Shown: piece after piece, positions 47,093 to 58,493 of the stretch
Position numbering within the stretch: position 1 is the first letter of the stretch
Layout: every line of letters starts with the position of its first letter
Assembly: GCF_017161565.1 (NCBI RefSeq)
Contig: NZ_CP066796.1
Coordinates: forward strand, 2,976,001 to 3,040,000
Direction of reading: 5' to 3'
DNA from: Erwinia amylovora
GTDB lineage: Bacteria > Pseudomonadota > Gammaproteobacteria > Enterobacterales > Enterobacteriaceae
Length of the DNA stretch: 64,000 nt
The notes under the pieces: model-generated
The model's input: the letters and a program-made list of their open reading frames with translations, nothing else
What the model was told of the DNA's origin: nothing
The model's database searches: none
Position numbers and translations under genes: made by a program

Positions 47093-49432
47093 ATGAAAAA
47101 AAGACTACCTACGTTGCTGGCCACGCTAATTGGCTCAGCACTCTACAGCCAACAAGGGCTGGCCGACGACCTCACATCACAATGTATGCTTGGGGTGCCC
47201 GGTTACGATCGTCCTCTGGTAGAGGGAAAAAGCACTAACCAGTTACCGGTGACGATCAATGCGGATAAGGCCAAAGGCAATTATCCCGACGACGCCGTTT
47301 TCAGCGGTCATGTTGATATCCAGCAGGGTAACGGCCGCCTGCAGTCCGACGAAGTCCAGCTGCACCAAAAAATACTGAGCGGACAAAGCGCTGAAACGCG
47401 CACCGTCGATGCATTAGGTCATGTACGCTACGACGATAATCAGGTGATCCTGACAGGTCCGAAAGCCTGGTCCAATCTCAATACTAAAGACACCAACGTA
47501 TGGCAAGGCGACTATCAGATGGTCGATCGCCAGGGACGCGGCGTTGCAGATCAGATGAAGCTGCGCGGCGACAGCCGCTACACTATCCTGGAAAACGGCA
47601 CTTTCACCTCCTGTCTGCCCGGGCAGAACAGCTGGAGCGTAGAGGGTTCCGAGATTATTCATGACCGCGATGAACAGCTGGCGGAAATCTGGAACGCTCG
47701 CTTCAAACTCGGCCCGGTACCTGTTTTCTACAGCCCGTACCTGCAAATGCCGGTGGGCAATAAGCGCCGTTCAGGCTTCTTGATCCCAAATGCGAGTTAC
47801 AGTAAAAACAGCGGCTTCCAGTTTATGCTGCCGTATTACTGGAACATCGCCCCGCAGGCCGATGCCACCCTGACGCCGCACTATATCGGCCGCCGCGGCA
47901 TGCAGTGGCAGAATGAATTCCGCTACCTGACCGGTGCCGGGCCGGGGCTGGTGGGGTTTGACTATCTGAACTCCGACCGCGTCTACGATGATCAACATGC
48001 GGATGACAAAGCATCAAGCCGCTGGCTGTTCCACTGGCAACATGCCGGCGTCTACGATCAGAACTGGCGCTTTAACGCCGACTATACCAAGGTCAGCGAT
48101 CCCTGGTACTTTACCGATCTTGATTCGCCTTATGGCTCGACCACTGACGGCTATGTCACGCAAAAATTTAGCGTTGGCTACGCGGAAAAGAACTGGGATG
48201 CCACGCTGTCAACTAAGCAGTTCCAAATCTTCTCTACCAACTCCAGCAACGATGTCTATCGCGCTGAACCCCAGTTCGACTTCAACTATTATCAGAATGA
48301 CGTCGGACCGTTTGATACGCACGTTTATGCCCAGGCGGTGAAATTCACCAATGTTGATTCAAGTATGCCAGACGCAACGCGTTTGCACCTTGAGCCGCGC
48401 ATCAATCTGCCGCTGTCTAACCGCTGGGGAAGCCTGAATACCGAAACCAAGCTGCTGGCCACCCATTATGAGCAAAACAACATCGATGATTACAATTTAC
48501 AAAATAGTAATAATCAGCTGAAAAATTCGGTTAACCGCGTGATGCCGCAGTTTAAAGTCGACGGCAAGATGGTCTTTGACCGGGATATGAACTGGTCACC
48601 AGGCTATACCCAAACGCTGGAGCCGCGCGCGCAGTACCTTTACGTCCCTTACCGCGACCAAAGCCATACCCGTGTTTATGACTCCACGCTGCTGCAAAGT
48701 GACTATACCGGCCTGTTCCGCGACCGTAGTTACAGCGGTCTGGATCGTATCGCCTCTGCCAATCAAATGACTACCGGCGTGACAACGCGAATTTTTGATA
48801 ACGATCTGGTTGAACGTTTTAATGCTTCCGTAGGTCAAATCTACTCGTTTACACCGGCACGAACCGGGTTGAACAGCGTCGATGATGACGACAGAGGCAG
48901 CCTGGTATGGGCAGGTGACAGCTACTGGAGGATCAGTGACCGCTGGGCAGCACGCGGTGGATTGCAGTATGACACCCGTCTGGATAACGTATCGCAGGGG
49001 AATACCGTGCTGGAGTGGCGTCGTGATGCTGACCGCATGGTGCAGCTGAACTATCGCTACACCAGCGCGGAGTATATCAGGCAGACGTTACCGAACTACA
49101 GCAATCAGGCACTGTATCAAAGGGGTATCTCTCAGGTCGGAGCTACCGCCAGTTGGCCAGTTGTTGACGCCTGGTCAGTGGTTGGCGCCTGGTACTACGA
49201 TACCAAAGCAAACCAGCCAGCCGATCAGCTGCTGGGAGTCCAGTACAGCTCCTGTTGCTATGCGCTGCGCCTGGGCTATGAACGTAAAATCACCGGTTGG
49301 GAAAACGACAGTAGTAAATACGACAACAAAATCTCGTTCAACATTGAACTGCGTGGCCTCAGCCCAGGCTATGGCTTAGGTACCGGTCAAATGCTGCGCC
49401 AGGGCATTCTGCCCTATCAACGCGCTTTCTGA
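47093..49432 (+). CDS. lptD: LPS-assembly protein LptD
   Basis: Outer-membrane beta-barrel that inserts lipopolysaccharide with LptE; 779 residues starting [20 protein letters not shown], with the signal peptide ending near GLA. An ATG 12 codons upstream is rejected because it would put an unlikely tail on the signal peptide. Residues about 50-200 form the LptA-like jellyroll; the rest is barrel. The four disulfide cysteines are kept: one in SQCMLGVPG, one in FTSCLPG and the CC pair in [11 protein letters not shown]. surA, encoding its chaperone, follows after 53 bases. Confidence 0.97.
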   Translation: MKKRLPTLLATLIGSALYSQQGLADDLTSQCMLGVPGYDRPLVEGKSTNQLPVTINADKAKGNYPDDAVFSGHVDIQQGNGRLQSDEVQLHQKILSGQSAETRTVDALGHVRYDDNQVILTGPKAWSNLNTKDTNVWQGDYQMVDRQGRGVADQMKLRGDSRYTILENGTFTSCLPGQNSWSVEGSEIIHDRDEQLAEIWNARFKLGPVPVFYSPYLQMPVGNKRRSGFLIPNASYSKNSGFQFMLPYYWNIAPQADATLTPHYIGRRGMQWQNEFRYLTGAGPGLVGFDYLNSDRVYDDQHADDKASSRWLFHWQHAGVYDQNWRFNADYTKVSDPWYFTDLDSPYGSTTDGYVTQKFSVGYAEKNWDATLSTKQFQIFSTNSSNDVYRAEPQFDFNYYQNDVGPFDTHVYAQAVKFTNVDSSMPDATRLHLEPRINLPLSNRWGSLNTETKLLATHYEQNNIDDYNLQNSNNQLKNSVNRVMPQFKVDGKMVFDRDMNWSPGYTQTLEPRAQYLYVPYRDQSHTRVYDSTLLQSDYTGLFRDRSYSGLDRIASANQMTTGVTTRIFDNDLVERFNASVGQIYSFTPARTGLNSVDDDDRGSLVWAGDSYWRISDRWAARGGLQYDTRLDNVSQGNTVLEWRRDADRMVQLNYRYTSAEYIRQTLPNYSNQALYQRGISQVGATASWPVVDAWSVVGAWYYDTKANQPADQLLGVQYSSCCYALRLGYERKITGWENDSSKYDNKISFNIELRGLSPGYGLGTGQMLRQGILPYQRAF

Positions 49433-49485
49433 TGTTGTGTCTTTAGAATGCCAACCCGCAGTGCGGATAGAAGAATGGAAAAAGT

Positions 49486-50781
49486 ATGAATAACTGGAGA
49501 ATGCTGATCCTCGGTGCCGCTCTGACAGCCAGCACCGCGTTCGCAGCCCCGCAAGTTGTAGATAAAGTTGCCGCTGTTGTGAATAACGGCGTGGTTCTGG
49601 AAAGCGATCTGGACAGCATGATGCAGTCCGTAAAAGGTCAGGCACAGCAGGCTGGTCAGCAGTTGCCGGATGACAGAACCTTGCGTCACCAGATTCTGGA
49701 ACGCCTGGTGATGGACAATATCCTGCTGCAGAAAGCAAAGCAGGCTGGCCTGCAGGTCAGCGATGCCCAGCTCGACCAGGCGATTGCAAATATTGCCCAG
49801 CAAAACAAAATGAGCATTGACCAGCTGCGTAGCCGTCTGGCTTATGACGGCATGAACTATGCCAGCTATCGTGAGCAGATCCGCAAGGAAATGGCCACCT
49901 CGGAAGTGCGTAATAGCGAAGTTCGCCGCCGAGTCACTATCCTGCCCCAGGAGGTCGATTCGCTGGCAAGCCAACTGGCCTCGCAGAACAGTGCCGGTAC
50001 TGAACTGAATATCAGCCACATCCTGTTGCCACTGCCGGAAAACCCGACGCAGCAGCAGGTCGACGACCAGGAAAACCTGGCGAAGCAGCTGGTCAGCGAA
50101 GCCAAAGGCGGTGCCGATTTCGGTAAACTGGCGATTGCTCACTCTGCCGATCCTCAGGCGCTGAAAGGTGGCAACATGGGTTGGGGGCGCATCCAGGAGC
50201 TGCCGTCTCTGTTTGCTCAGGCGCTGGTAACGGCGAAAAAAGGCGATATTATCGGCCCTGTCCGCTCCGGCGTTGGCTTTCATATTTTGAAAGTGAACGA
50301 TATGCGCGGTGATAACCAGAGCATTTCGGTGACCGAAGTCCATGCCCGCCACATCCTGCTGAAACCTTCACCCATCATGACCGACGATCAGGCACGGCAG
50401 AAACTGCAGCAGGTCGCCAGTGATATTAAAAGCGGCAAGCTGACCTTTAGCGCTGCGGCTAAACAGCTGTCACAGGACCCGGGTTCAGCAAACCAGGGCG
50501 GCGATCTCGGATGGAGCTCGGCTGAAGTTTTTGATCCGGCATTCCGTGATGCTCTGCTGCGTCTGAAAAAAGGCCAAATCGGCGATCCGGTTCACTCCTC
50601 ATTCGGCTGGCACCTGATTGAGCTGATGGACACCCGCAAAGTGGATAAAACCGACGCGGCGAAAAAAGAACGAGCTTACCGGCTGCTGTTTAACCGTAAA
50701 TTCGCCGAAGAAGCCCAAACCTGGATGCAGGAAGAACGGGCTGCTGCCTACGTCAAGATCCTGGATGCCAATGCTCAGTAA
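49486..50781 (+). CDS. surA: Periplasmic chaperone/isomerase SurA
   Basis: Chaperone for outer-membrane proteins including LptD; 431 residues (E. coli 428). Signal peptide 1-20 ends AFA, mature start [20 protein letters not shown]. The N-terminal chaperone part is followed by two parvulin domains, beginning near [11 protein letters not shown] (about 175) and [13 protein letters not shown] (about 286), the second with [16 protein letters not shown]. Its stop overlaps the pdxA start region, and the gene order lptD-surA-pdxA-ksgA-apaG-apaH is that of E. coli. Confidence 0.97.
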   Translation: MNNWRMLILGAALTASTAFAAPQVVDKVAAVVNNGVVLESDLDSMMQSVKGQAQQAGQQLPDDRTLRHQILERLVMDNILLQKAKQAGLQVSDAQLDQAIANIAQQNKMSIDQLRSRLAYDGMNYASYREQIRKEMATSEVRNSEVRRRVTILPQEVDSLASQLASQNSAGTELNISHILLPLPENPTQQQVDDQENLAKQLVSEAKGGADFGKLAIAHSADPQALKGGNMGWGRIQELPSLFAQALVTAKKGDIIGPVRSGVGFHILKVNDMRGDNQSISVTEVHARHILLKPSPIMTDDQARQKLQQVASDIKSGKLTFSAAAKQLSQDPGSANQGGDLGWSSAEVFDPAFRDALLRLKKGQIGDPVHSSFGWHLIELMDTRKVDKTDAAKKERAYRLLFNRKFAEEAQTWMQEERAAAYVKILDANAQ

Positions 50782-51763
50782 GCAACGCGTTGTCGTCACC
50801 AGCGGTGAACCCGCCGGCATTGGCCCCGATCTGGTGGTTCAACTGGCCCAGCAAGACTGGCCGGTTGAACTGGTAGTTTGTGCTGACCCTGAGCTGCTGC
50901 GCGCCCGCGCGGCAGCTTTGCATTTACCCCTTACGCTGCGTCAGTACCAGCAGGGGATCGGCGCCCGGCCGCAGCGGGCCGGTTCGCTTACCGTTCTGCC
51001 CGCGCGCCTTGCCCAGCCGGTTAGCGCGGGCAGGCTGTGCGTGGATAACAGTCACTTCGTGTTGGAAACCCTTGCCCGCGCCTGTGACGGCTGCCTGAGC
51101 GGCGAGTTCGCCGCACTGGTCACTGGCCCGGTGCACAAGGGAGCGATCAATGATGCCGGCATTGCATTCAGCGGGCATACCGAATTTTTCGCCGATCGCG
51201 CGGGCTGTGAGCGCGTGGTGATGATGCTGGCAACGGAGGAGCTGCGCGTTGCGCTGGCAACCACGCATCTGCCGCTGAAAGACGTGGCGGCCAGTATTAC
51301 CCGCGCCACGCTGCATGAAGTCATCACCGTGTTGCACCGCGACCTGCAAAGTAAGTTTGGCCTGGCTGAACCCCATATTTTTGTTTGTGGTCTCAATCCC
51401 CACGCTGGCGAGGGCGGCCATATGGGCCGTGAAGAGATTGATGTAATGATTCCGGCGCTGGACGAGCTTCGCCAGCGTGGGATCAAGCTAACCGGACCGC
51501 TTCCTGCCGATACGCTGTTTCAGCCGAAATATCTGCAACATGCCGATGCCGTGCTGGCGATGTATCACGATCAGGGGCTTCCGGTGCTAAAATTTCAGGG
51601 CTTTGGTCGGGCGGTGAATATCACCCTTGGTCTGCCATTTATCCGCACGTCTGTTGACCACGGCACGGCTCTTGAGCTGGCCGGTAGCGGTCAGGCCGAT
51701 GCGGGCAGCTTTAAGACGGCGCTTAACCTCGCCATTACCATGATTAAGAGCAGTAATGAATAG
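50765..51763 (+). CDS. pdxA: 4-hydroxythreonine-4-phosphate dehydrogenase PdxA
   Basis: Oxidises 4-phosphohydroxy-L-threonine in pyridoxal phosphate synthesis; 332 residues (E. coli 329). Start may be ATG 50765 or ATG 50771; homology does not decide. Characteristic parts are [15 protein letters not shown] at the N-terminus, [13 protein letters not shown] near 120, SGHTEFFA with a metal His, [10 protein letters not shown] near 168, [14 protein letters not shown] near 212, and [16 protein letters not shown] near 265. It overlaps surA by 17 and ksgA by eight bases. Confidence 0.96.
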   Translation: MPMLSKQRVVVTSGEPAGIGPDLVVQLAQQDWPVELVVCADPELLRARAAALHLPLTLRQYQQGIGARPQRAGSLTVLPARLAQPVSAGRLCVDNSHFVLETLARACDGCLSGEFAALVTGPVHKGAINDAGIAFSGHTEFFADRAGCERVVMMLATEELRVALATTHLPLKDVAASITRATLHEVITVLHRDLQSKFGLAEPHIFVCGLNPHAGEGGHMGREEIDVMIPALDELRQRGIKLTGPLPADTLFQPKYLQHADAVLAMYHDQGLPVLKFQGFGRAVNITLGLPFIRTSVDHGTALELAGSGQADAGSFKTALNLAITMIKSSNE

Positions 51764-52583
51764 TCGCGTTCACCAGGGGCACTTCGCCCGCAAACGTTTT
51801 GGACAGAACTTCCTGAACGATCAGTATATTATCGACAGCATTGTCAATGCCATCCACCCTCAGCGCGGTGAAGCGGTGGTTGAAATCGGCCCTGGTCTCG
51901 GCGCATTGACCGAACCGGTGGGAGAGCGGCTGGATAGCATGACGGTTGTCGAACTCGATCGCGACCTTGCCGCGCGTTTGCAAAGCCATCCGTTTCTCGG
52001 GCCTAAGCTGACGATATTCCAGCAGGACGCCATGACCTTTGATTTTGCTGCCCTGGCACAGGAAAAAGGTCAGCCATTACGCGTTTTTGGTAATTTGCCG
52101 TACAACATTTCCACGCCGTTGATGTTCCATCTGTTTAGCTATGTCGGTGCGATCAAAGATATGCACTTCATGCTGCAAAAAGAGGTGGTCAACCGTTTGG
52201 TTGCCGGGCCGGGTAGCAAAGCCTATGGCCGTCTGACGGTAATGGCGCAGTATTACTGCCAGGTGATCCCGGTACTGGAGGTTCCACCCGAATCCTTCAC
52301 CCCGGCGCCGAAAGTGGACTCTGCGGTGGTACGCCTGATGCCTTATGCACAGCCACTGCACCCGGTTGACGATATTCGCGCTCTGAGCCGCATCACCACG
52401 GAAGCCTTTGGTAAGCGCCGCAAAACGCTGCGCAACAGCCTCGGTCACCTGTTCACCACTGACGTCCTGGCAGAGATGAATATCGACCCGACATTGCGCG
52501 CAGAAAACATCACCGTTGCGCAATATTGCCAGCTGGCTAACTGGTTGACTGCACATCCTCAGCCGCAGGAGAACCCCCTATGA
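51756..52583 (+). CDS. ksgA: 16S rRNA dimethyladenosine transferase KsgA (RsmA)
   Basis: Dimethylates A1518 and A1519 of 16S rRNA, a late 30S assembly check; 275 residues (E. coli 273). SAM motif [16 protein letters not shown] near 43, the start [16 protein letters not shown], and the catalytic motif [18 protein letters not shown] near 112 are clear. The ATG lies inside the end of pdxA, and its own end overlaps apaG by four bases (ATGA). Confidence 0.97.
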   Translation: MNSRVHQGHFARKRFGQNFLNDQYIIDSIVNAIHPQRGEAVVEIGPGLGALTEPVGERLDSMTVVELDRDLAARLQSHPFLGPKLTIFQQDAMTFDFAALAQEKGQPLRVFGNLPYNISTPLMFHLFSYVGAIKDMHFMLQKEVVNRLVAGPGSKAYGRLTVMAQYYCQVIPVLEVPPESFTPAPKVDSAVVRLMPYAQPLHPVDDIRALSRITTEAFGKRRKTLRNSLGHLFTTDVLAEMNIDPTLRAENITVAQYCQLANWLTAHPQPQENPL

Positions 52584-52957
52584 ACGATACGCCCCGAGTC
52601 TGTGTTCAGGTACAAAGCGCCTATGTTGAGTCGCAGTCTGCGCCTGATGAAGAACGCTACGTGTTTGCTTACACCGTTACCATTCGTAACGTGGGGCGTA
52701 TTGCAGTGCAGCTGATTGGCCGCTACTGGCTGATCACTAACGGTAACGCCCGCGAAATTGAGGTTCAGGGAGAAGGTGTGGTGGGAGAACAGCCGCATAT
52801 TGAACCCGGCGGCGAATACCAGTACACCAGCGGTGCCGTTCTGGAAACGCCCATCGGCACCATGCAGGGCCACTATCAGATGATCGATGCCGATAACGAA
52901 AGCTTTCTCGTGGACATTCCGGTGTTCCGTCTGGCGATTGCCACCCATATCCACTAA
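52580..52957 (+). CDS. apaG: ApaG protein
   Basis: Small beta-sandwich (fibronectin III-like) protein of 125 residues, the E. coli length; the biochemical role is not settled. The family core [37 protein letters not shown] near 75 and [20 protein letters not shown] near 97 is well preserved. Coupled to ksgA by a four-base overlap and 13 bases before apaH. Confidence 0.96.
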   Translation: MNDTPRVCVQVQSAYVESQSAPDEERYVFAYTVTIRNVGRIAVQLIGRYWLITNGNAREIEVQGEGVVGEQPHIEPGGEYQYTSGAVLETPIGTMQGHYQMIDADNESFLVDIPVFRLAIATHIH

Positions 52958-52970
52958 CCCGGCTTGATGC

Positions 52971-53795
52971 ATGAGCACTTACCTAATTGGCGATATCCAC
53001 GGTTGCTACACTGAGTTGCGATCGCTTCTTGATCAGGTGCAATTTGCCCCTGAAACCGACCAGCTGTGGTTAACCGGCGACCTGGTCTCCCGTGGGCCAG
53101 GATCGCTGGACGTTCTGCGCTTTGTGCGCGCCCTTGGCGACCGCGTAAAGCTGGTTCTGGGAAACCACGATCTGCATCTGCTGGCGGTCTACGCCGGCAT
53201 CGCCCGCAATAAACCGAAAGACCGCCTCAGCGCCCTGCTGGAAGCTGACGACGTCGATGAGCTGATTAACTGGCTGCGTCGCCAGCCATTGATACAAATC
53301 GATAATGAAAAAAAGCTGGTGATGGCTCATGCCGGGATCACGCCGCAGTGGGATATTGACACCGCGCAGACCTGTGCACGCGAGGTCGAAGCGGTACTGA
53401 GCAGCGATACCTATCCGCTGTTTCTTAATGCGATGTACGGCGATATGCCGAACAACTGGTCACCGGAATTGAGCGGACTCGCCCGCTTACGCTTCAGCAC
53501 CAATGCCCTGACGCGCATGCGTTACTGCTTCCCGAATGGTCAGCTGGACATGATTGCCAAAGAGTCCCCAGACAGCGCGCCGCCGCCGTTAAAACCGTGG
53601 TTCAGCATTCCAGGCCCGGTCTCACGCGACTACACCATTGTCTTTGGTCACTGGGCGTCACTGGAAGGCCAGGGTACGCCAGAAGGGATTATCGGCCTTG
53701 ATACCGGCTGCTGCTGGGGGGGCAACTTGACGATGATGCGCTGGGAAGATAAACAGATGTTCACACAGCCATCACAACGAGAAAAACAGCTGTAG
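52971..53795 (+). CDS. apaH: Diadenosine tetraphosphatase ApaH
   Basis: Hydrolyses Ap4A to two ADP and removes nucleotide caps from RNA; 274 residues (E. coli 280). PPP-family metal motifs: [14 protein letters not shown] at the start, [18 protein letters not shown] near 33, and [14 protein letters not shown] near 60, plus [12 protein letters not shown] near 117 and [11 protein letters not shown] near 223. Last gene of the lptD-apaH run, convergent with folA. Confidence 0.96.
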   Translation: MSTYLIGDIHGCYTELRSLLDQVQFAPETDQLWLTGDLVSRGPGSLDVLRFVRALGDRVKLVLGNHDLHLLAVYAGIARNKPKDRLSALLEADDVDELINWLRRQPLIQIDNEKKLVMAHAGITPQWDIDTAQTCAREVEAVLSSDTYPLFLNAMYGDMPNNWSPELSGLARLRFSTNALTRMRYCFPNGQLDMIAKESPDSAPPPLKPWFSIPGPVSRDYTIVFGHWASLEGQGTPEGIIGLDTGCCWGGNLTMMRWEDKQMFTQPSQREKQL

Positions 53796-53799
53796 TCAG

Positions 53800-53834
53800 C
53801 CTGAAAGCCGGACCTGAAAGCAGGTCCGTCAGGG
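53800..53834. terminator. Hairpin between convergent apaH and folA
   Basis: Eight-pair stem CGGACCTG/CAGGTCCG (53809-53816, 53821-53828), AAAG loop, extended by CCTGA/TCAGG outside a small bulge. No strong T run, so a two-way terminator is inferred from position. Confidence 0.55.
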
Positions 53835-53836
53835 GA

Positions 53837-54316
53837 TTAGCGGCGATCGAGGATCTCAAAGCAGAAACTGTGCGAGTTCTTCTCATCGGCATCGTGAAAC
53901 TCGCTAAAAGTCGACTGCCATTCATCCGGCTCGTAGTCCGGGAAATGCGTGTCACCTTCCACTTCAGCATCAATATGCGTCAGATACAGGCGGTCAGCTT
54001 GCGGCAGCAGCTGTTCATAAACATGCCCACCGCCGATCACCATCAGCTCTTGCACTTCTCCTGCCGCCTTCAACGCATCTTCGATCGTCGTCACCCAGGT
54101 CACGCCTTCAGCAACGCCTTTTTGACGGCTGATCACAATATTCAGACGACCCGGCAGCGGGCGGCCGATGGATTCCCAGGTACGGCGTCCCATGATCACC
54201 GGTTTATTCAGCGTCTGCTTTTTAAACCACGCCAGGTCGGCTGGCAGGTGCCACGGCATGGCATTTTCCATACCAATTACGCGATCGGCCGCCAGGGCCG
54301 CAATCAGGCTAATCAT
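53837..54316 (-). CDS. folA: Dihydrofolate reductase FolA
   Basis: Reduces dihydrofolate with NADPH; trimethoprim target. 159 residues from [20 protein letters not shown], as in E. coli; a second ATG directly upstream (54319) is equally possible. Active-site blocks are [17 protein letters not shown] with Asp27, the NADPH-binding [15 protein letters not shown] near 43-57 and [11 protein letters not shown] near 94. Downstream gene is convergent apaH; upstream the LysE-type gene is divergent. Confidence 0.97.
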   Translation of the reverse strand: MISLIAALAADRVIGMENAMPWHLPADLAWFKKQTLNKPVIMGRRTWESIGRPLPGRLNIVISRQKGVAEGVTWVTTIEDALKAAGEVQELMVIGGGHVYEQLLPQADRLYLTHIDAEVEGDTHFPDYEPDEWQSTFSEFHDADEKNSHSFCFEILDRR

Positions 54317-54508
54317 CATATAAAACTCAACAGGGGATAAAATTGGCGCCATCATACGTAAAGGCGAAACTTTCGTCGATAGCTAAGCAGGAGTAATTAG
54401 GTAAAGGTTTATCAAGATAGCGCTTTCGTCAACCCGCTGATGTTTTTCTCCGCTGAAATCAGGCGGGCATGCTAAAATTCTGCGATTCATTCACCACGGA
54501 CTATCGCT

Positions 54509-55122
54509 ATGTTAGAAACCGGCTTATTTGTTGCCACCATCGTGGTGCTCGGGATGCTCTCACCCGGACCCGATTTTTCCTGATCGTTAAAAACGCCGCT
54601 CGTTACCGCCGCAGCGCCGCGATGATGAGCGCGCTGGGCGTCAACTGCGCCGTTGCCACGCACATGGCCTACTGCGTCGCCGGACTGGCGGTGGTGATCA
54701 CCACCACGCCGTGGCTGTTTATGCTGCTGAAATACGCCGGTGCTGCCTACCTGATTTATATTGGTATTCAGGCAATTATGTCGCGCGGTAACGGTAAAAT
54801 TAACTTCAACAATGGCGTACAGGAAGAGACCTCGCTAAAAAAAGCTTTCCTGCAAGGCTACCTGTGCAATTTACTGAATCCGAAAGCCACGCTGTTCTTC
54901 CTGTCGATCTTTACTCAGGTATTGGACGTCAATTCAGGCATCAGCGAAAAGCTCCTGTATGCCGGTATTATCTTGGGCCTGTCGTCCATCTGGTGGCCGT
55001 TGTTGGTGATGCTGATGCAAAGCGGTCCGGTACGTCGTGGGTTAACTAAAGCCCAGCGAGTGGTGGACAAACTGCTTGGCGGCGTGCTGATTGCGTTAGG
55101 GATTAAAGTCGCATTGTCCTGA
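54509..55122 (+). CDS. LysE/RhtB family exporter, frameshifted in this sequence
   Basis: Amino acid efflux family protein, about 204 residues with six membrane segments. The true start MLETGLFVATIVVLGMLSPG leads to the family motif SPGPDF, then TCC TGA stops it. The next part, FLIVKNAARYRRSAAMMSAL and onward, lies in another frame. A T run of five (54574-54578) should have six to keep one frame. Later blocks such as YAGAAYLIYIGIQAIMS and LCNLLNPKATLFFLSIFTQV are typical. The ATG at 54469 in the second frame gives a nonsense N-terminus and is rejected. Substrate cannot be told. It occupies the folA-carB interval that in E. coli holds other genes. Confidence 0.8.
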
Positions 55123-55156
55123 CGGTTGTCACGGCGCTGCCATATTCTTCTGGCCT

Positions 55157-55194
55157 AAAAAAGCCCTCCCTGGTTAACAGGGAGGGCTTTTTTT
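55157..55194. terminator. Bidirectional terminator between the LysE-type gene and carB
   Basis: Sixteen-pair perfect stem (55157-55172 with 55078+100 to 55193, arms GCCCTCCCTG/CAGGGAGGGC), GTTAA loop, A tract before and T tract after, so it works on both strands. Confidence 0.95.
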
Positions 55195-55255
55195 ATGGCC
55201 GCTTACATGCCTGGTTATCATCACCTGAGCGGGAGCATTTCCCCGCTAGCTGGAT

Positions 55256-58200
55256 TTAGCCGACGATCTGCGCATGCATCTCCTGCACCGAAATCACCTG
55301 CCCGGTGGCGCTGGCGTTCAGTGAGGTGGTGGTGGCAAAGCCGCCGTTTAACGTGGTGTCATAGTGAACCTTGTACTGCAGGGCGCTACGGCGGATGAGC
55401 TTCGAGTCTTCAATCGCCTGACGCCCGGCAGTGGTGTTGACAATATAAGCGTACTCGCCGTTCTTCAGGCGGTCCTGAATATGCGGACGACCTTCATGCA
55501 CCTTGTTCACCTGACGTACCTCAATACCGGCAGCCTTCAGCACTGACGCGGTGCCAGCGGTGGCATCCAGCTCGAAGCCGAACGCCTGCAGGCGCTGCGC
55601 CAGCTCAACGATACGTTTTTTATCGCCTTCGCGCACCGACAGCAGCGCACGGCCGCTTTTTTCATATTGCTTTGTGCGCCAAGCATCGCTTTGCAGAATG
55701 CTTCGGCAAAGGTACGGCCCACGCCCATTACTTCGCCGGTTGACCGCATTTCCGGGCCGAGGATCGGGTCAACGCCCTGGAACTTGTTAAACGGCAGTAC
55801 CACTTCTTTAACCGAGTAATACGGTGGAATGATCTCTCTGGTCACGCCCTGCGCGGCCAGCGTTTTACCCGCCATCACGCGTGCGGCCACCTTCGCCAGC
55901 GGCATACCGGTCGCTTTGGAGACGAACGGTACGGTACGGGCGGCGCGTGGGTTGACCTCAATCAGGTAAACTTCATTATCCTTGACCGCAAACTGCACGT
56001 TCATCAGGCCACGCACGCCCAGCTCAAACGCCAGCTTTTCCACCTGCTGACGCATCACGTCCTGGATTTCTGCGCTCAGCGTATAAGCGGGCAATGAACA
56101 GGCCGAGTCACCGGAGTGCACGCCAGCCTGCTCGATATGTTCCATAATGCCGCCAATCAGCACCTGTTCGCCATCGCAGATGGCATCAACGTCGACTTCA
56201 ACCGCATCGTCAAGGAAGCGATCCAGCAGCACCGGCGCATCGTTGGATACCGATACGGCGGTGTTGAAGTAGCGCTTCAGGTCGGTTTCGTCATAGACGA
56301 TTTCCATTGCGCGGCCGCCCAGCACGTACGAAGGGCGCACCACCAGCGGGTAGCCAATAATCGCGGCTTTCTCTACGGCCATATCGATGGCGGTCACGGT
56401 AGCGTTTGCCGGCTGCTTCAGGCCGAGGCGCTCAACCGCCTGCTGGAAACGTTCGCGGTCTTCAGCGCGGTCAATCGCATCCGGGCTGGTGCCGATCACC
56501 GGCACGCCTGCCGCTTCCAGCGCGCGCGCCAGCTTGAGCGGAGTCTGACCGCCGTACTGCACAATCACCCCTTTCGGCTGCTCAATGCGCACGATTTCCA
56601 GCACGTCTTCCAGCGTGACCGGCTCAAAGTACAGGCGGTCGGAGGTGTCGTAGTCGGTGGAAACGGTTTCCGGGTTGCAGTTGACCATAATGGTTTCGAA
56701 ACCGTCTTCGCGCAGCGCCAGTGAGGCATGCACGCAGCAATAGTCAAACTCGATGCCCTGGCCGATACGGTTCGGCCCACCGCCCAGCACCATGATTTTG
56801 TCACGGTCCTGATTTGGATGAGCCTCGCACTCTTCTTCATACGTCGAGTACATGTAGGCGGTATCGGTGGAGAACTCCGCCGCACAGGTATCCACGCGCT
56901 TATAGACCGGGTGCAGGTTGTGCTGTTCGCGCAGCTGACGGATTTCACTTTCAGGTACGCCGGCCAGCACCGACAGGCGCGCATCGGCAAAGCCTTTGCG
57001 CTTCAACGTGCGCAGAAAATCGTAAGTAAGCGCGCTAACGCCCTGTTGCGCCAGCTGCTGCTCCAGCTGCACCAGCTCTTCAATCTGTACCAGGAACCAG
57101 CGATCGACGTTGGTCAGGGCAAAAACATCTTCCACCGTCAGTCCGGCGCGGAAGGCATCGGCGATATACCAGATACGGTCAGAACCGGCATCCTTCAGCT
57201 CATGACGGATGGTGGCCAGCGCCTCAGGATCGTTCAGGTCGACTTTCGGGTCAAAGCCGTGCGCGCCGACTTCCAGGCCGCGCAGCGCTTTCTGCATTGA
57301 CTCCTGCAGGGTACGGCCAATCGCCATCACTTCCCCCACGGATTTCATCTGCGTGGTCAGACGGTCGTTAGTCCCGGCAAATTTCTCAAAGTTAAAGCGA
57401 GGGATTTTGGTGACAACATAGTCGATGGACGGCTCAAACGAGGCCGGGGTCAGGCCGCCGGTGATATCGTTCAGCAGCTCATCCAGCGTATAGCCCACCG
57501 CCAATTTGGCGGCAATTTTGGCAATCGGGAAGCCGGTGGCTTTTGAAGCCAGCGCCGAGGAGCGCGAGACGCGCGGGTTCATTTCAATGATGATCAACCG
57601 GCCATTTTCCGGGTTGACCGAGAACTGAACGTTAGAGCCGCCGGTTTCCACGCCGATTTCACGCAGCACCGCCATCGAGGCGTTACGCATGATTTGATAC
57701 TCTTTATCGGTCAGAGTTTGTGCCGGCGCAACGGTAATTGAGTCACCGGTGTGGATGCCCATCGCATCGAAGTTTTCAATGGAGCAGACGATAATGCAGT
57801 TGTCGTTTTTATCACGCACCACTTCCATTTCGTACTCTTTCCAGCCAATCAGCGACTCATCGATCAGCAGCTCATTGGTCGGCGACAGGTCAAGACCGCG
57901 CTCGCAGATCTCCTCGAACTCTTCACGGTTATAGGCAATGCCGCCGCCGGTGCCGCCCATGGTAAAGGAGGGACGAATAATACACGGGAAGCCAACATCC
58001 GCGGCCACCGCCAGCGCCTCTTCCATGGTATGCGCAATGCCGGAACGCGCGGTGTCGAGACCGATTTTCTTCATTGCTTTATCGAAGCGCTGACGATCTT
58101 CCGCTTTATCAATGGCATCGGCGGTAGCGCCGATCATGGTGACGCCGAATTCAGCCAGCACGCCCTGGCGTTCCAGCTCCAGCGCACAGTTGAGCGCGGT

Positions 58201-58479
58201 TTGACCGCCCATCGTCGGCAGTACCGCATCCGGGCGCTCTTTTTCTATGATTTTGCGCACCACTTCCCAGTGGATCGGCTCGATGTAGGTGGCATCGGCC
58301 ATTTCCGGGTCGGTCATAATGGTTGCCGGGTTGGAGTTGACCAGGATGACGCGGTAACCCTCTTCGCGCAGCGCCTTACACGCCTGCGCACCCGAGTAGT
58401 CAAATTCACAGGCCTGGCCAATAACAATCGGGCCAGCACCAAGGATCAGGATACTTTTTATGTCTGTACGTTTTGGCAT
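55256..58479 (-). CDS. carB: Carbamoyl-phosphate synthase large subunit CarB, frameshifted in this sequence
   Basis: Makes carbamoyl phosphate for arginine and pyrimidine synthesis. The first frame runs through both ATP-grasp halves ([26 protein letters not shown]-like MEMNPRVSR near 300; second half [20 protein letters not shown] near 558) to NMKK near 943, then leaves the family sequence. The C-terminal allosteric domain ([20 protein letters not shown] to [11 protein letters not shown]) continues in another frame. A T run of six (55657-55662; A run on the coding strand) would need seven to restore [12 protein letters not shown] and one 1074-residue protein (E. coli 1073). This domain binds UMP, IMP and ornithine. 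Sequencing error is the likeliest reason. Confidence 0.92.
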
Positions 58480-58493
58480 TTCTTCGCTCCTGA

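Noticed and set aside
54469..54600. N-terminus beginning MLKFCDSFTTDYRY for the exporter gene
   Set aside because: It arises only from the frame break; the other frame before the break encodes the expected family start MLETGLFVATIVVLGM.
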